Position numbers and translations under genes: made by a program. Below, in pieces: positions 20,955-29,975 of a stretch of DNA of 64,000 bases. The stretch comes from Pseudomonas sp. LS1212 (GTDB taxonomy: Bacteria; Pseudomonadota; Gammaproteobacteria; Pseudomonadales; Pseudomonadaceae): contig NZ_CP102951.1 of the NCBI RefSeq assembly GCF_024741815.1, forward strand, positions 1,091,001-1,155,000, written 5' to 3'. Each line of letters begins with the position of its first letter. Position 1 is the stretch's first letter. The notes beneath the pieces are model-generated. The model did not search any database. It was given only the letters and a program-made list of their open reading frames with translations, and was not told the DNA's origin.

Positions 20955-22424
20955 ATGCCATCGATAACCGTCGAACCCTGCACCTTTGCCCTGTTTGGCG
21001 CCTTGGGTGACCTGGCGCTGCGAAAGCTGTTCCCAGCCTTGTATCAACTCGATCGAGCCGATCTGTTGCACGCCGATACGCGCATCCTGGCGCTGGCCCG
21101 CGAGCCTGGCGATGAGGCGCAGCACCTGGCCGCCATCGAAGAACAGCTGCGGGTGTATGTAGCGGCGGCGCAAATCGAGGAGGTGCCGCTCAAGCGCTTT
21201 CTGGCCCGTTTGAGCTACCTGCATGTGGACTTTCTCGAGGCGGGCGATTACGTCGCCCTGGCCGAGCGGGTCGGTACCAGCGAACAATTGATTGCCTACT
21301 TCGCCACGCCGGCGTCGGTCTACGGGGCGATCTGCGAGAACCTGGCCAAGGTCGGCCTGACCGAGCGCACCCGGGCAGTGCTGGAAAAACCGATTGGCCA
21401 TGACCTGGCCTCTTCGCGCCGGGTCAATGATGCCGTGGCGCGGTTTTTCCCGGAGAATCGTGTCTACCGGATCGACCATTACCTGGGCAAGGAAACGGTC
21501 CAGAACCTGATCGCCCTGCGGTTTGCCAACAGCCTGTTCGAAACCCAATGGAACCAGAACTACATCTCCCATGTGGAAATCACGGTGGCCGAGAAGGTAG
21601 GTATCGAAGGGCGCTGGGGTTACTTCGATCAGGCCGGGCAACTGCGCGACATGATCCAGAACCACTTGTTGCAGCTGCTGTGCCTGATCGCCATGGACCC
21701 GCCGAGCGACCTCTCCGCCGACAGTATTCGCGACGAGAAGGTCAAGGTGCTCAAGGCGCTGGCGCCGATCAGCGCCGAGGGCCTGACCACCCAGGTGGTG
21801 CGCGGCCAGTACATCGCCGGTTACAGCGAAGGCAAGCCGGTGCCGGGCTACCTGGAGGAAGAAAACTCCAACACCCAGAGCGACACCGAGACATTCGTTG
21901 CCCTGCGTGCCGACATCCGCAACTGGCGCTGGGCCGGGGTGCCGTTCTACCTGCGCACCGGCAAACGCATGCCGCAGAAGCTGTCGCAGATCGTCATCCA
22001 TTTCAAGGAACCGCCGCACTACATCTTCGCCCCCGAGCAGCGCCTGCAGATCAGTAACAAGCTGATCATCCGCCTGCAGCCGGACGAAGGTATTTCCCTG
22101 CGGGTGATGACCAAGGAGCAGGGCCTGGACAAGGGCATGCAACTGCGCAGCGGCCCGCTGCAGCTGAATTTTTCCGACACCTATCGCAGTGCGCGGATTC
22201 CCGATGCCTACGAGCGGTTGTTGCTGGAAGTGATGCGTGGCAATCAGAACCTGTTTGTGCGCAAGGATGAAATCGAATATGCGTGGAAGTGGTGCGATCA
22301 GTTGATCGCCGGCTGGAAGAAGTCCGGTGATGCACCCAAGCCGTATGCGGCGGGTTCCTGGGGGCCGATGAGCTCGATTGCACTGATTACCCGCGATGGG
22401 AGGTCTTGGTATGGCGATATCTGA
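20955..22424 (+). CDS. zwf: Glucose-6-phosphate 1-dehydrogenase
   Basis: Oxidises glucose 6-phosphate to 6-phosphogluconolactone with NAD(P)+. The 489-residue protein begins with the nucleotide-binding GALGDLALRKLFPALY. It has the catalytic RIDHYLGKE motif near 172-180 and the substrate-binding EKPIGHD block. First gene of zwf-pgl-eda, with pgl starting inside its 3' end (14-bp overlap). Confidence 0.97.
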   Translation: MPSITVEPCTFALFGALGDLALRKLFPALYQLDRADLLHADTRILALAREPGDEAQHLAAIEEQLRVYVAAAQIEEVPLKRFLARLSYLHVDFLEAGDYVALAERVGTSEQLIAYFATPASVYGAICENLAKVGLTERTRAVLEKPIGHDLASSRRVNDAVARFFPENRVYRIDHYLGKETVQNLIALRFANSLFETQWNQNYISHVEITVAEKVGIEGRWGYFDQAGQLRDMIQNHLLQLLCLIAMDPPSDLSADSIRDEKVKVLKALAPISAEGLTTQVVRGQYIAGYSEGKPVPGYLEEENSNTQSDTETFVALRADIRNWRWAGVPFYLRTGKRMPQKLSQIVIHFKEPPHYIFAPEQRLQISNKLIIRLQPDEGISLRVMTKEQGLDKGMQLRSGPLQLNFSDTYRSARIPDAYERLLLEVMRGNQNLFVRKDEIEYAWKWCDQLIAGWKKSGDAPKPYAAGSWGPMSSIALITRDGRSWYGDI

Positions 22425-23124
22425 ATTGAAACTGCCGGCAAGCGTGCGGGCACTTGATTTTGCAAACCCGGCGCTGTTGGCCGAGGCCCTTGCCGACAAG
22501 GTGGCCGGACAGCTTCGCCAGGCGATCGAGCAGAACGGCGTCGCGACGCTGGTGCTGTCCGGCGGGCGTAGCCCGGTGATGTTCTTCCAGTGCCTGGCAC
22601 GTCAGGTACTGGACTGGTCGAAGGTGGTGATCAGCCTCGCCGACGAGCGCTGGGTGCCGGTCGAACATGTAGACAGCAACGCCGGCCTGCTCAAGCGCTA
22701 CCTGTTGGTTGGCGACGTGGCCAGGGCGCGCTTCATTGGCTTGTACCGTGCCACTGCAAGCCTGCAGGCGGCTGCGGACGAAGCTGACCAGGTCCTGGCG
22801 GAACTGCCACCGATCGACGTGTTGGTGCTGGGCATGGGCGACGACGGGCATACCGCTTCGCTGTTCCCCAATAGCACGAACCTGGCTGAGGCGATGCAGG
22901 CAGAAGGTACGCGTCGCTGCCTGCCCATGCGTGCACCGACGGTGCCGCACCAGCGCCTGAGCATGACCCGGACCCTGCTGGCTTCGGCACGCCTCTCGAT
23001 CCTGGCTGTTCAGGGCGAGGGCAAATTGACTACCCTGCGCACCGCGGTGGCGGGCGATGACATCGCCGAGATGCCGATTCGTGCGTTTCTTCATTCTTCT
23101 TTAGAGATTTACTGGTGCCCATGA
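22411..23124 (+). CDS. pgl: 6-phosphogluconolactonase
   Basis: Hydrolyses 6-phosphogluconolactone to 6-phosphogluconate. The 237-residue protein has the DevB/Pgl markers LVLSGGRSPVMFF, SLADERWVP and LGMGDDGHTASLFP. The ATG at 22411 (MAISELKLP) is preceded by GGGAGG. The first 14 bases overlap zwf. The next gene, eda, follows within 20 bp. Confidence 0.95.
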   Translation: MAISELKLPASVRALDFANPALLAEALADKVAGQLRQAIEQNGVATLVLSGGRSPVMFFQCLARQVLDWSKVVISLADERWVPVEHVDSNAGLLKRYLLVGDVARARFIGLYRATASLQAAADEADQVLAELPPIDVLVLGMGDDGHTASLFPNSTNLAEAMQAEGTRRCLPMRAPTVPHQRLSMTRTLLASARLSILAVQGEGKLTTLRTAVAGDDIAEMPIRAFLHSSLEIYWCP

Positions 23125-23141
23125 GCCAAGGATCAGCCGCT

Positions 23142-23807
23142 ATGACGACGCTCGAAAAACAACACCGCATGGCGGACAAGATCGCCCAGATCGACAGCCT
23201 TTGCGCCAAGGCAAAGATTCTTCCGGTCATCACCATTGCCCGTGAGGAAGACATTCTGCCACTGGCCGATGCGCTGGCTGCCGGCGGCTTGAAAACGCTT
23301 GAGATCACCCTGCGCAGCGAGCATGGCCTCAAGGCGATTCGCCTGTTGCGCGAGCAACGCCCGGAGCTGTGTATCGGTGCCGGTACCGTGCTCGATCGGC
23401 AGATGCTGGCCGCCACCGAAGCTGCCGGTGCGCAGTTCATTGTCACGCCCGGCTGCACCCAGGACATCCTGGAAGCCGGTGTGGAAAGCGCCTTGCCGAT
23501 GCTGCCGGGTATCAGCAGCGCCTCGGAAATCATGATGGGCTACGCCTTGGGTTATCGTCGCTTCAAGCTGTTCCCGGCGGAAATCAGTGGTGGCGTCGCG
23601 GCGATCAAGGCGTTCGCGGGGCCCTTCGGTGAAGTGCGTTTCTGCCCCACCGGCGGGGTCAATCCCGGCAACCTGAAAAGCTATATCTCCCAGCCGAATG
23701 TGATGTGCGTGGGCGGTACCTGGATGTTCGAAAGTGCCTGGGTCAAGAACCGCGATTGGGCGCGCATCCAGGAATGCAGTGTCGAGGCGTTGGCACTGTT
23801 CGACTGA
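23142..23807 (+). CDS. eda: KDPG / KHG aldolase
   Basis: Cleaves 2-keto-3-deoxy-6-phosphogluconate to pyruvate and glyceraldehyde 3-phosphate, closing the Entner-Doudoroff route. The 221 residues form a class I aldolase barrel with ILPVITIAREEDILPLADAL, the GAGTVLD turn, and the Schiff-base lysine in RRFKLFPAEISGG. I chose the ATG at 23142 (MTTLEKQH), which has AAGGA upstream; an ATG at 23115 overlaps pgl. A strong terminator follows. Confidence 0.95.
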   Translation: MTTLEKQHRMADKIAQIDSLCAKAKILPVITIAREEDILPLADALAAGGLKTLEITLRSEHGLKAIRLLREQRPELCIGAGTVLDRQMLAATEAAGAQFIVTPGCTQDILEAGVESALPMLPGISSASEIMMGYALGYRRFKLFPAEISGGVAAIKAFAGPFGEVRFCPTGGVNPGNLKSYISQPNVMCVGGTWMFESAWVKNRDWARIQECSVEALALFD

Positions 23808-23835
23808 TTCGTTTTTGTAGTTGCTACACGGCTTT

Positions 23836-23867
23836 AAGGTGCGCTTGGTCGGCGCACCTTTTTTTTT
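23836..23867 (+). terminator. Rho-independent terminator of zwf-pgl-eda
   Basis: AAGGTGCGC-ttggtcg-GCGCACCTT is a perfect 9-bp stem followed by a run of nine T residues (counting the stem end), 29 bp after the eda stop. This is a textbook intrinsic terminator. Confidence 0.95.
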
Positions 23868-23885
23868 CGCCTGGAGATTGTTGAA

Positions 23886-23995
23886 GGGCCGTTGGCCCTT
23901 GGCGTCGCAGCGGCGCACCGAGCCTGACGGCAGCAGCTACGCCGACCGTGGTACGCCGAATCCATGCCGCTGCCGCAGGCTGTCGCAGTGGCGTG
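23886..23995. repeat. Degenerate REP-like inverted repeat
   Basis: Two segments resembling the tgccgcaggct REP core (GCCTGACGGCAGCAGCTAC near 23922 and GCCGCTGCCGCAGGCTGTCG near 23968) face each other imperfectly between the eda terminator and the next gene. Probably an eroded copy of the 12.9-kb type. Confidence 0.45.
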
Positions 23996-24044
23996 AGCAG
24001 GTTATATTCGTCGAGCAGCCTGGCAGCCATGGCCTGCTGATCAG

Positions 24045-24281
24045 TCAGGGGCGGGGACGGGGGCGCGAGTGTTTGCTGCGCAGCGGTTCCAGCAGGTCGG
24101 ACAAACCGTTGTGGTCGATCTCGTGCATCAGCGCCAGCAGTCCACCCAGCTCGCCCTTGGGAAAGCCTTCGCGGGCGAACCAGTTCAGGTAGGGGCCGGG
24201 CAGGTCTGCGATGATTCGGCCCTTGTACTTGCCGAACGGCATCTCGCGGGTTATCAGCAGTTCCAGTTTTTCCGGGTTCAT
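24045..24281 (-). CDS. DUF3820 family small protein
   Basis: Short cytoplasmic protein (78 aa from the ATG at 24281, MNPEKLELLITREMPFGKYK). The MPFGKYKGRIIADLP and YLNWFAREGFPKGELG segments are the hallmark of DUF3820, a family named in Pfam as a putative quorum-sensing-regulated virulence factor. The name rests on one context and the molecular role is unknown. The C terminus ends in an Arg/Pro-rich tail. The frame also reads from an ATG at 24293. Confidence 0.8.
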   Translation of the reverse strand: MNPEKLELLITREMPFGKYKGRIIADLPGPYLNWFAREGFPKGELGGLLALMHEIDHNGLSDLLEPLRSKHSRPRPRP

Positions 24282-24413
24282 GGAGCGGGGCACCTGTGTA
24301 CGTCAATGTCTCGAAAAATACATGCATTCTGCATGCAGGCTAATTGACAGTTCATGTAGAAAGATCCGGGCCGTTCGGGCCTGGGTCGCGTCTGCAGGCT
24401 TGGGCAGGTGCAC

Positions 24414-25913
24414 TCAGGCGACGTGGCTGACCTGATTCCGGCCGCTGTGCTTGGCCTGATACAGGGCAGTATCGGCTGCGCCCAGCAGGGCTTCGAGGGT
24501 GCTGACGGTATCGGTCGACAGCGAACTCACGCCGATACTGACGGTCACCGGTCGCTGATCGTTGGCAAAGGGTGGTTGTGCCTGAACGCTGGAGCGAATG
24601 ATCTCGGCGATGCCGAGTGCGCCGACCAGATCAGTCTCCGGCAGGATCACCAGGAACTCTTCGCCACCATAGCGGGCAGCCAGATCGCCCGGGCGCCGAA
24701 TGCTCTGCTCGATGACGTGGGCGACGTTGCGCAAGGCTTCATCGCCGCCTTGGTGGCCATGACGTTCATTGAAGGCCTTGAAGTGGTCGACATCGACCAT
24801 CAGCACCGACAGCGGCCGTGCGCTGCGTTGCGTGCGCGCCCATTCGAGTTGCAGGGTCTGATCCAGGCAGCGGCGGTTGGCCAGGCCAGTCAGGCTGTCG
24901 GTGGAGGCAAGCGCGGCCAGGTCGTGCTCGGCGCGCTTGCGCAGGCGCAGCTCACGCCCCAGCAGCAGCGTCAGCCAGAGAATGCCGATACAGAGCAGGC
25001 CTGTGGCAACGCTGACCATAACCACCGTGCGCTTCCAGGAGGCATACACCTCTGCGGTGGACTGGGCCACGATGACGAACAACGGCAAATTGCCGACCCG
25101 GGAAAAGGTATAGAGCCGTTCGTGTTGGCTACGGGCTGAGATGCCGGTAAAACTGCCCTGTTTCGCCTCCAGGATGCGTTTGAAATTCTTGCTCTCGCTG
25201 AAGTCGTGGCCGACCATCGGGTCGCCCGGTAACGAGGGTTGCCGTGCCAGCAGGTTGCCGCTGATGTTAATCAGGTTGACGGAGCTGTCCTTGCCGATGT
25301 CCAGGCTCTTGAACAGGTCATCGAAGTAGGCCAGCCGCAAGGCACCGGCAGCCACGCCGAGAAAGGATCCATCGCTGGCGGAAATCCGGCGGCTGAAGGT
25401 GATGCACCAGTCCAGTTCGTTCAGGGGAGCCTTGAATGGCGGGCTGATCACCAGGCCCAGGTTCGGATCTTCGCGAAGGGCCTGGAAAATCCTGCTATTG
25501 GCAAAGTTGGCGGACCTGGCGGTGACACTGGTGGAGTCGGCGACGATATCGCCGTTTTTGTCCAGCCACAGAATGTCACCGCGAAAGGGCGCCGTGATGG
25601 CCCGGTTGAACAGTACCTGCTGGCGCAATTCAGGACGGATGTTCAACAGGTCAGGGTGTTGTGAGGTGGCGATGATGCCCTGCAACGACTGGTCGTAGAG
25701 TTCCACATTGCGCAGCACATCGGTGTCGATCAGTTTCACGATGTTGGATGCCGAGCGCGAGGCGGCATGTTCGGCGCTGGTACGTTCGCGGACCAACAGA
25801 AAGGCAACGATGGCAACGATCGCCACCACGGCCAGGGTGCTGCCAAGATTCAGGAGCAGCTCGGGGAGCGCGGCTGTCTTCGATTGCCGCTGGATTGAGA
25901 TGCGCGCGTTCAT
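24414..25913 (-). CDS. Membrane diguanylate cyclase with Cache sensor
   Basis: Makes cyclic di-GMP in response to a periplasmic signal. The 499-residue protein has TM1 about 24-43, a periplasmic Cache-type domain, TM2 about 295-320, then a GGDEF domain. The active site reads GGEEF, with TDSLTGLANRR at the domain start and a product-inhibition I-site RPGD exactly five residues before GGEEF, so feedback control is likely intact. The ATG at 25913 is preferred over 25979, which adds 22 residues with no family match. The ligand is unknown. Confidence 0.9.
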   Translation of the reverse strand: MNARISIQRQSKTAALPELLLNLGSTLAVVAIVAIVAFLLVRERTSAEHAASRSASNIVKLIDTDVLRNVELYDQSLQGIIATSQHPDLLNIRPELRQQVLFNRAITAPFRGDILWLDKNGDIVADSTSVTARSANFANSRIFQALREDPNLGLVISPPFKAPLNELDWCITFSRRISASDGSFLGVAAGALRLAYFDDLFKSLDIGKDSSVNLINISGNLLARQPSLPGDPMVGHDFSESKNFKRILEAKQGSFTGISARSQHERLYTFSRVGNLPLFVIVAQSTAEVYASWKRTVVMVSVATGLLCIGILWLTLLLGRELRLRKRAEHDLAALASTDSLTGLANRRCLDQTLQLEWARTQRSARPLSVLMVDVDHFKAFNERHGHQGGDEALRNVAHVIEQSIRRPGDLAARYGGEEFLVILPETDLVGALGIAEIIRSSVQAQPPFANDQRPVTVSIGVSSLSTDTVSTLEALLGAADTALYQAKHSGRNQVSHVA

Positions 25914-26217
25914 TGCTCTGATCGTGATAAGGAGGCAGGTTGATCGGTGTTTAAAAGACTCAGGGTCAAACGAATGCAATGACTATCCAATTGGATATTT
26001 GTCCCTGTTCTAATCAACAGTACCCATCAGGGGCCGATCAGTGAATTGCCTGATATCCGTTGTGGCAATGGGAAGCGGCGATATTCTAGGGGCGGGGGGA
26101 GAGCGGAACAAGCTCTGAATCGAACGCGCGTTCACGCATGATGGCAAGTTGCTAATGTCGTCTTTGCAGCCAAGACTTCGCCGATGGATTTTTTCTAAGT
26201 TGGATAATGACTTATAG

Positions 26218-26247
26218 AAAAAAGCCGACACAGGCTCCGGTTTTTTT
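26218..26247. terminator. Candidate bidirectional terminator in a 424-bp gap
   Basis: AAAAAAGCC-gacaca-GGCT followed by CCGGTTTTTTT forms a short stem flanked by A and T runs on both sides. It is the only structure I recognise in the 25914-26337 gap, which otherwise holds no supported gene. Confidence 0.5.
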
Positions 26248-26337
26248 GATTAAACGCTTGTTAGAAAATGTTAAGCGGGTAATCGACAATGAAGCGGTGC
26301 TCATCAACATCACGGTCTGTTACGTATCAGGTAACAG

Positions 26338-26718
26338 TCAAGTGGGAAGGTTGATGCTGAACGTGTTGCTGCCGGCCTGGCTGCGCACAAATACCGTACC
26401 GCCATGCATGAGCGCGATGGCCTTGACGATGGCCAGCCCCAGGCCATGGTTGCCACCGCTGTTGGTGCGTGAAGCATCGACCCGATAGAAACGCTCGAAG
26501 AGCAGCGGCAAGTGCTTCTGGGCGATCGTTGGGCCTGGGTTGGTCACGGCCAGGCTGACCTTGTCGGCATAGGCCTGGATGCTGACGTCGATGACCTTGA
26601 TCGGAACAGCGCTGGCGATCATGGGCTTGACCACCGTCGGCCGGGCCAGGGCCCAGGCTACGGCTGCCAGGACGATGAGCGCGGCGATGATCAGGATTTT
26701 CCGGGTCTGAGTACGCAT
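26338..26718 (-). pseudogene. Chimera of an efflux adaptor N terminus and a histidine-kinase C terminus
   Basis: The 126-codon frame reads as two unrelated pieces. Residues 1 to about 46 (MRTQTRKILIIAALIVLAAV, then PIKVIDV) look like the signal anchor of an RND/HlyD-type periplasmic adaptor. From about residue 47 it becomes the end of a sensor-kinase ATPase: LPLLFERFYRVDASR, GLGLAIVKAIALMHGG, SINLPT. N-box, H-box and membrane sensor are missing. The simplest reading is a deletion that joined two genes in frame near 26580, removing their other parts. The product, if made, would be a membrane-anchored half ATPase with no obvious function. Confidence 0.8.
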
Positions 26719-26973
26719 GCTTGCGGGGCGCCCCATGCTTGGGAGGGTGGGGGATCGGGTGCTGTAGTGCACTCTTATAGTCCTGCGATCCGGTCAGCAA
26801 GGTGACTGAAAACTGACAGCACTGTCTGCGAGTTGGAGCCGAGAAACCTTTCGGCAAATAATTTGGATGTTTTCAGCCGTTTCCTACAGTTTGGACGGAT
26901 TTTGCCAATAGAGGATCCGTGTGCTTGCCACGAGACTTGCCAGCTTCTCGATCAGCTATCAAAGAGGTAGCCG

Positions 26974-27252
26974 GTGAACAGCCAGACTCGTAAGAACTCG
27001 CTGAACACGTTGCTGGTATTTTTCCCCCTGCTGGTGTTGTCGTTGTCGCCAGGGTTGACTGGCGCGCAGGGTTGTCATCTTTTACTGCCCTGGGCAGTAG
27101 GCCTCTGGTACGCCTCACGCCTGGAGCATTTGCTGATGCGCTGGGCAATCATCGGTGCTCTGATGGTGACGATATTGGCCCTGGGTTGTCACGACGAGAG
27201 CTCCCTCCTGATGTCGGGAATTGCCTTGCTCTATGTGTTTATCTGGCTTTGA
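26974..27252 (+). CDS. Small membrane protein of unknown function
   Basis: 92 residues from a GTG start with AGAGG seven bases upstream. About three hydrophobic segments (LLVFFPLLVLSLSPGL; LLPWAVGLWYASRL; WAIIGALMVTILALGC and a final LLYVFIWL). I do not recognise a family. It is convergent with cheV and may be a single-gene unit. Confidence 0.55.
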   Translation: MNSQTRKNSLNTLLVFFPLLVLSLSPGLTGAQGCHLLLPWAVGLWYASRLEHLLMRWAIIGALMVTILALGCHDESSLLMSGIALLYVFIWL

Positions 27253-27262
27253 GGCGTACGGT

Positions 27263-28162
27263 TCAGAGACCCTCGGCCACTACTGCACGGGCGGCACGAA
27301 TGAGGCAATCGGTCAGCTCCGGCGAGGAAAACTTGGTCAACACCGCGTTGGCACCGGCTGCATTGGCTTTTTCGCTGTTCATGGCGCTGTCCAGCGAGGT
27401 GTGCAGGAGGATGTAGAGGTCCTTGAAGTCCGGCGTTTCGCGCAAGGTACGGGTCAGGGCATAACCGTCCATCTCCGACATTTCAATGTCCGAGACCAGC
27501 ACATTGATCTGCTCGGCGGTGCCTTGCAATTCGAGAAGCTGGTCGATCGCTTCCCGGGCACTGCGCGCGGTGTGACAGTCGATGCCCAGGTTGCGCAGGG
27601 TCAGAAGCGATTGCTGCAGTGCGACCTGGCTATCGTCGACCACCAGGATATTGGCCTTGGCCAGCACGGCGGCGTCTTCGGCGTTCAATAAGGTGGGCGC
27701 GACTTCGATCGGCGCCGGTGCAATGCCGTGGATGACTTTCTCGATATCCAGCACCTGAACCAGCGTGCCATCGACCTGGGTTACACCAGTGATGAAGGAT
27801 CGGTTCCCGGCGCCATAGGGTGGCGGGCGGATATCGGTGGTCAGGCAGTGCACGATCTTGCTCACGGCCTGCACATGCAAGCCCTGTTTGGAGCGGCTGA
27901 TATCGGTGACGATCAGGCAGCCACCGTTGGGGTCGAGCAAGGGCATCTCGCCAATCGCCCGGCTCAGGTCGATCACCGCCAGCGATGCGCCTCGCAGGGT
28001 GGCCACGCCTTTGACATGCGGGTGCGATTCGGGCAACCGGGTCAACGGCGGGCAGGGGATGATTTCACTGACTTTCAGCAGGTTGATCGCCATGAGCTTG
28101 CCACTGCGCAAGGTGAACAGCAGCAGCGAAAGAGAGTCTGCGCGAGCGTTTTGGGAAGCCAT
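27263..28162 (-). CDS. cheV: Chemotaxis coupling/response protein CheV
   Basis: Couples chemoreceptors to CheA and carries its own receiver. The 299-residue protein has a CheW-like domain about 12-160 and a receiver domain about 175-299 with VVDDSQ, the phospho-acceptor aspartate in LVSDIEMSEMDGYAL, and the distal lysine in LTKFSSPEL. The ATG at 28162 (MASQNARADSLSLLLF) has AGAAGG upstream; the frame upstream to 28249 is rejected. It lies behind norR on the same strand, about 100 bp away, and is probably independent. Confidence 0.9.
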   Translation of the reverse strand: MASQNARADSLSLLLFTLRSGKLMAINLLKVSEIIPCPPLTRLPESHPHVKGVATLRGASLAVIDLSRAIGEMPLLDPNGGCLIVTDISRSKQGLHVQAVSKIVHCLTTDIRPPPYGAGNRSFITGVTQVDGTLVQVLDIEKVIHGIAPAPIEVAPTLLNAEDAAVLAKANILVVDDSQVALQQSLLTLRNLGIDCHTARSAREAIDQLLELQGTAEQINVLVSDIEMSEMDGYALTRTLRETPDFKDLYILLHTSLDSAMNSEKANAAGANAVLTKFSSPELTDCLIRAARAVVAEGL

Positions 28163-28261
28163 GGAAACCTTCTGGGTCAGACCGCTGAAAAGAGGGAATG
28201 CCGGGTTATCGACCTGCTGTCGCCCGGCTTTAGTTTTCCTGCCCAACAATTGACGATGCGC

Positions 28262-29821
28262 TCACTTCAAGCCCAGGCGCCGGGCCAGTCGACTGAGGTT
28301 GGCACGATCCAGGCCCAGTTCGCGGGCTGCACCGGCCCAGTTCTGTTGATGACGGGTGAGGCAGGCCTCGATGATTTGCCGTTGATAGCGATCGGTTGCC
28401 TGACGCAGGTCGCCGACGGCAACGGCCACGCTGCTCGCTGTCTGCAATTGTGAAGCCGGGTTTTCTTGAGCGGTTGAAGGGGACGGCAGGTCCAGGTCGG
28501 CGGCGCTCAGGGTGAGGATTCTTGGCCGTTCACGGTGCTGGCCAAGCGCCTTGAGCGCCGAGCGGCCAATCAAGTGCTCCAGTTCACGGACGTTCCCCGG
28601 CCAGTCGTATGCCAGCAGCGCAGCCTGAGCATCGGCGCTCAGGCGCAGGCTGCCCAGGCCCATGTGCGAGCGGTTCTGCTCGAGAAAATAGCCGCTGAGC
28701 AACAGGACATCCTTGCCGCGTTCACGCAGCGGCGGAACCTGCAAGGGGTAGACGCTCAGGCGGTGGTAGAAGTCGGCGCGATAACGCCCGCTGCGAACTT
28801 CTTCGGCCAGGTCGCGGTTGGTCGCTGCGATCAGCCGGACATCCACCTGATGTTCCTGATCCGAGCCCAGGCGCTGCAGCTGGCCGCTTTGCAGCACCCG
28901 CAAGAGCTTGGCCTGGACGGTCAACGACAGCTCGCCGACTTCGTCGAGAAACAGCGTACCGCCATCGGCCAGTTCGAACTTGCCGCGCCGGTCGCTGAGT
29001 GCGCCGGTGAAGGCGCCGCGGACATGACCGAACAATTCGCTTTCCACCAGGGCGTCGGGCAGGGCAGCGCAATTGAGGCTGATCATGGGTTTGTGTGCGC
29101 GCGGCGACGCGGCGTGGATGGCCTGCGCGACAAGCTCTTTGCCAACACCGGTTTGACCGGTGATCAGCACCGTCAGGTCGCTGCCACCGACCAGGTTGAT
29201 CTCTTCGACCAGGCGCTTGTGCGGTTTGCTTTGACCGATGAGTTCCTTGCTCTGTTGGCCGCTGGCCTGCCGATAGACTTCGGCACGCTGATGTTCGTCT
29301 TCGGCGCGCAGGGCCAGCCGTTCGATACGATCAGCAACATTGACGGTGGCCGCCGCCAGGCTGGCGAAGGCCTGCAGGGCGTCGAGCTCGATGCTGTCGA
29401 AACGCAGAGGGTCGAGGGCATCAAGGGTCAGCAGGCCCCAGGGGCGCTCGTCGATAAACAGCGGGCAGCCCAGGCAATCATGGACTTCAAGGTGATGATG
29501 GAAGCCTTCGATCAGCCCGTCATAGGGGTCGGGCAAGGCGCTGTCGCTGGCAAAGCGGGTCGGCTCGGGGCTGCGCAGCAGCACCTCAAAGCGCGGATGC
29601 TCGCTGACCTTGAAGCGGCGACCGAGGGTATCGTCGCTCAAACCATCGACGGCCAACGGCACCAGCCATTCTCCATCCAGGCGCAGCAGCGCAGCCGCAT
29701 CGCAAGGCAGCAGGGCACGCATGGCTTCAAGCAAGCGCCTGTAGCGTTCGCGCTCCGGCAGTTCGCGGGAGAGATCGCTGACCAGGGGCAGCAAGGCGGT
29801 AAGGAGGTTCTTCGAGGTCAT
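28262..29821 (-). CDS. norR: Nitric-oxide-responsive sigma-54 activator NorR
   Basis: Senses NO through an N-terminal GAF domain (about 1-170) and activates the divergent hmp gene with sigma-54 RNA polymerase. The AAA+ centre has Walker A GQTGVGKE, the sigma-54 contact loop GAFTGA, and the ATNRDL segment. The C terminus is a Fis-type helix-turn-helix (NWAGAARELGLDRANLSRLA). The 519-residue length is normal. Three NorR-type boxes lie in the divergent region and one covers its start codon, which suggests self-repression. Confidence 0.95.
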   Translation of the reverse strand: MTSKNLLTALLPLVSDLSRELPERERYRRLLEAMRALLPCDAAALLRLDGEWLVPLAVDGLSDDTLGRRFKVSEHPRFEVLLRSPEPTRFASDSALPDPYDGLIEGFHHHLEVHDCLGCPLFIDERPWGLLTLDALDPLRFDSIELDALQAFASLAAATVNVADRIERLALRAEDEHQRAEVYRQASGQQSKELIGQSKPHKRLVEEINLVGGSDLTVLITGQTGVGKELVAQAIHAASPRAHKPMISLNCAALPDALVESELFGHVRGAFTGALSDRRGKFELADGGTLFLDEVGELSLTVQAKLLRVLQSGQLQRLGSDQEHQVDVRLIAATNRDLAEEVRSGRYRADFYHRLSVYPLQVPPLRERGKDVLLLSGYFLEQNRSHMGLGSLRLSADAQAALLAYDWPGNVRELEHLIGRSALKALGQHRERPRILTLSAADLDLPSPSTAQENPASQLQTASSVAVAVGDLRQATDRYQRQIIEACLTRHQQNWAGAARELGLDRANLSRLARRLGLK

Positions 29822-29872
29822 AATGACTCCATCAAGTCATAATGACTATAAATGTATTGGTGTCATTACGAC
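29817..29872. promoter_or_regulatory. Three NorR enhancer boxes
   Basis: GTCATAATGAC occurs at 29817-29827 and again at 29836-29846, and GTCATTACGAC at 29862-29872. All fit the NorR core GTCA-N3-TGAC (the third has one change). The start-to-start spacings are 19 and 26 bp. E. coli NorR also uses three sites upstream of its target. The first box includes the norR start codon. Confidence 0.85.
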
Positions 29873-29912
29873 TACACTAATTTTAAATTATTGATTTATA
29901 AGGAGTTATTAG

Positions 29913-29929
29913 TTGGCACGATACCTGAT
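29913..29929 (+). promoter_or_regulatory. Candidate sigma-54 promoter for hmp
   Basis: TTGGCACG at 29913 is a perfect -24 element. The spacing to CTGAT (29925-29929) is right for a -12 element, but the usual GC dinucleotide is GA here. NorR acts only with sigma-54, and a start near 29940 would give a 35-bp leader to the hmp ATG at 29976. Confidence 0.6.
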
Positions 29930-29975
29930 AAGTCAGGTCAACCCATCAAAAAGCCATAGGCTCCGGAGTCGACTC

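Noticed and set aside
20925..22499. 524-codon minus-strand open frame opposite zwf
   Set aside because: Antisense shadow of a complete Zwf, with no ribosome site and no family resemblance.
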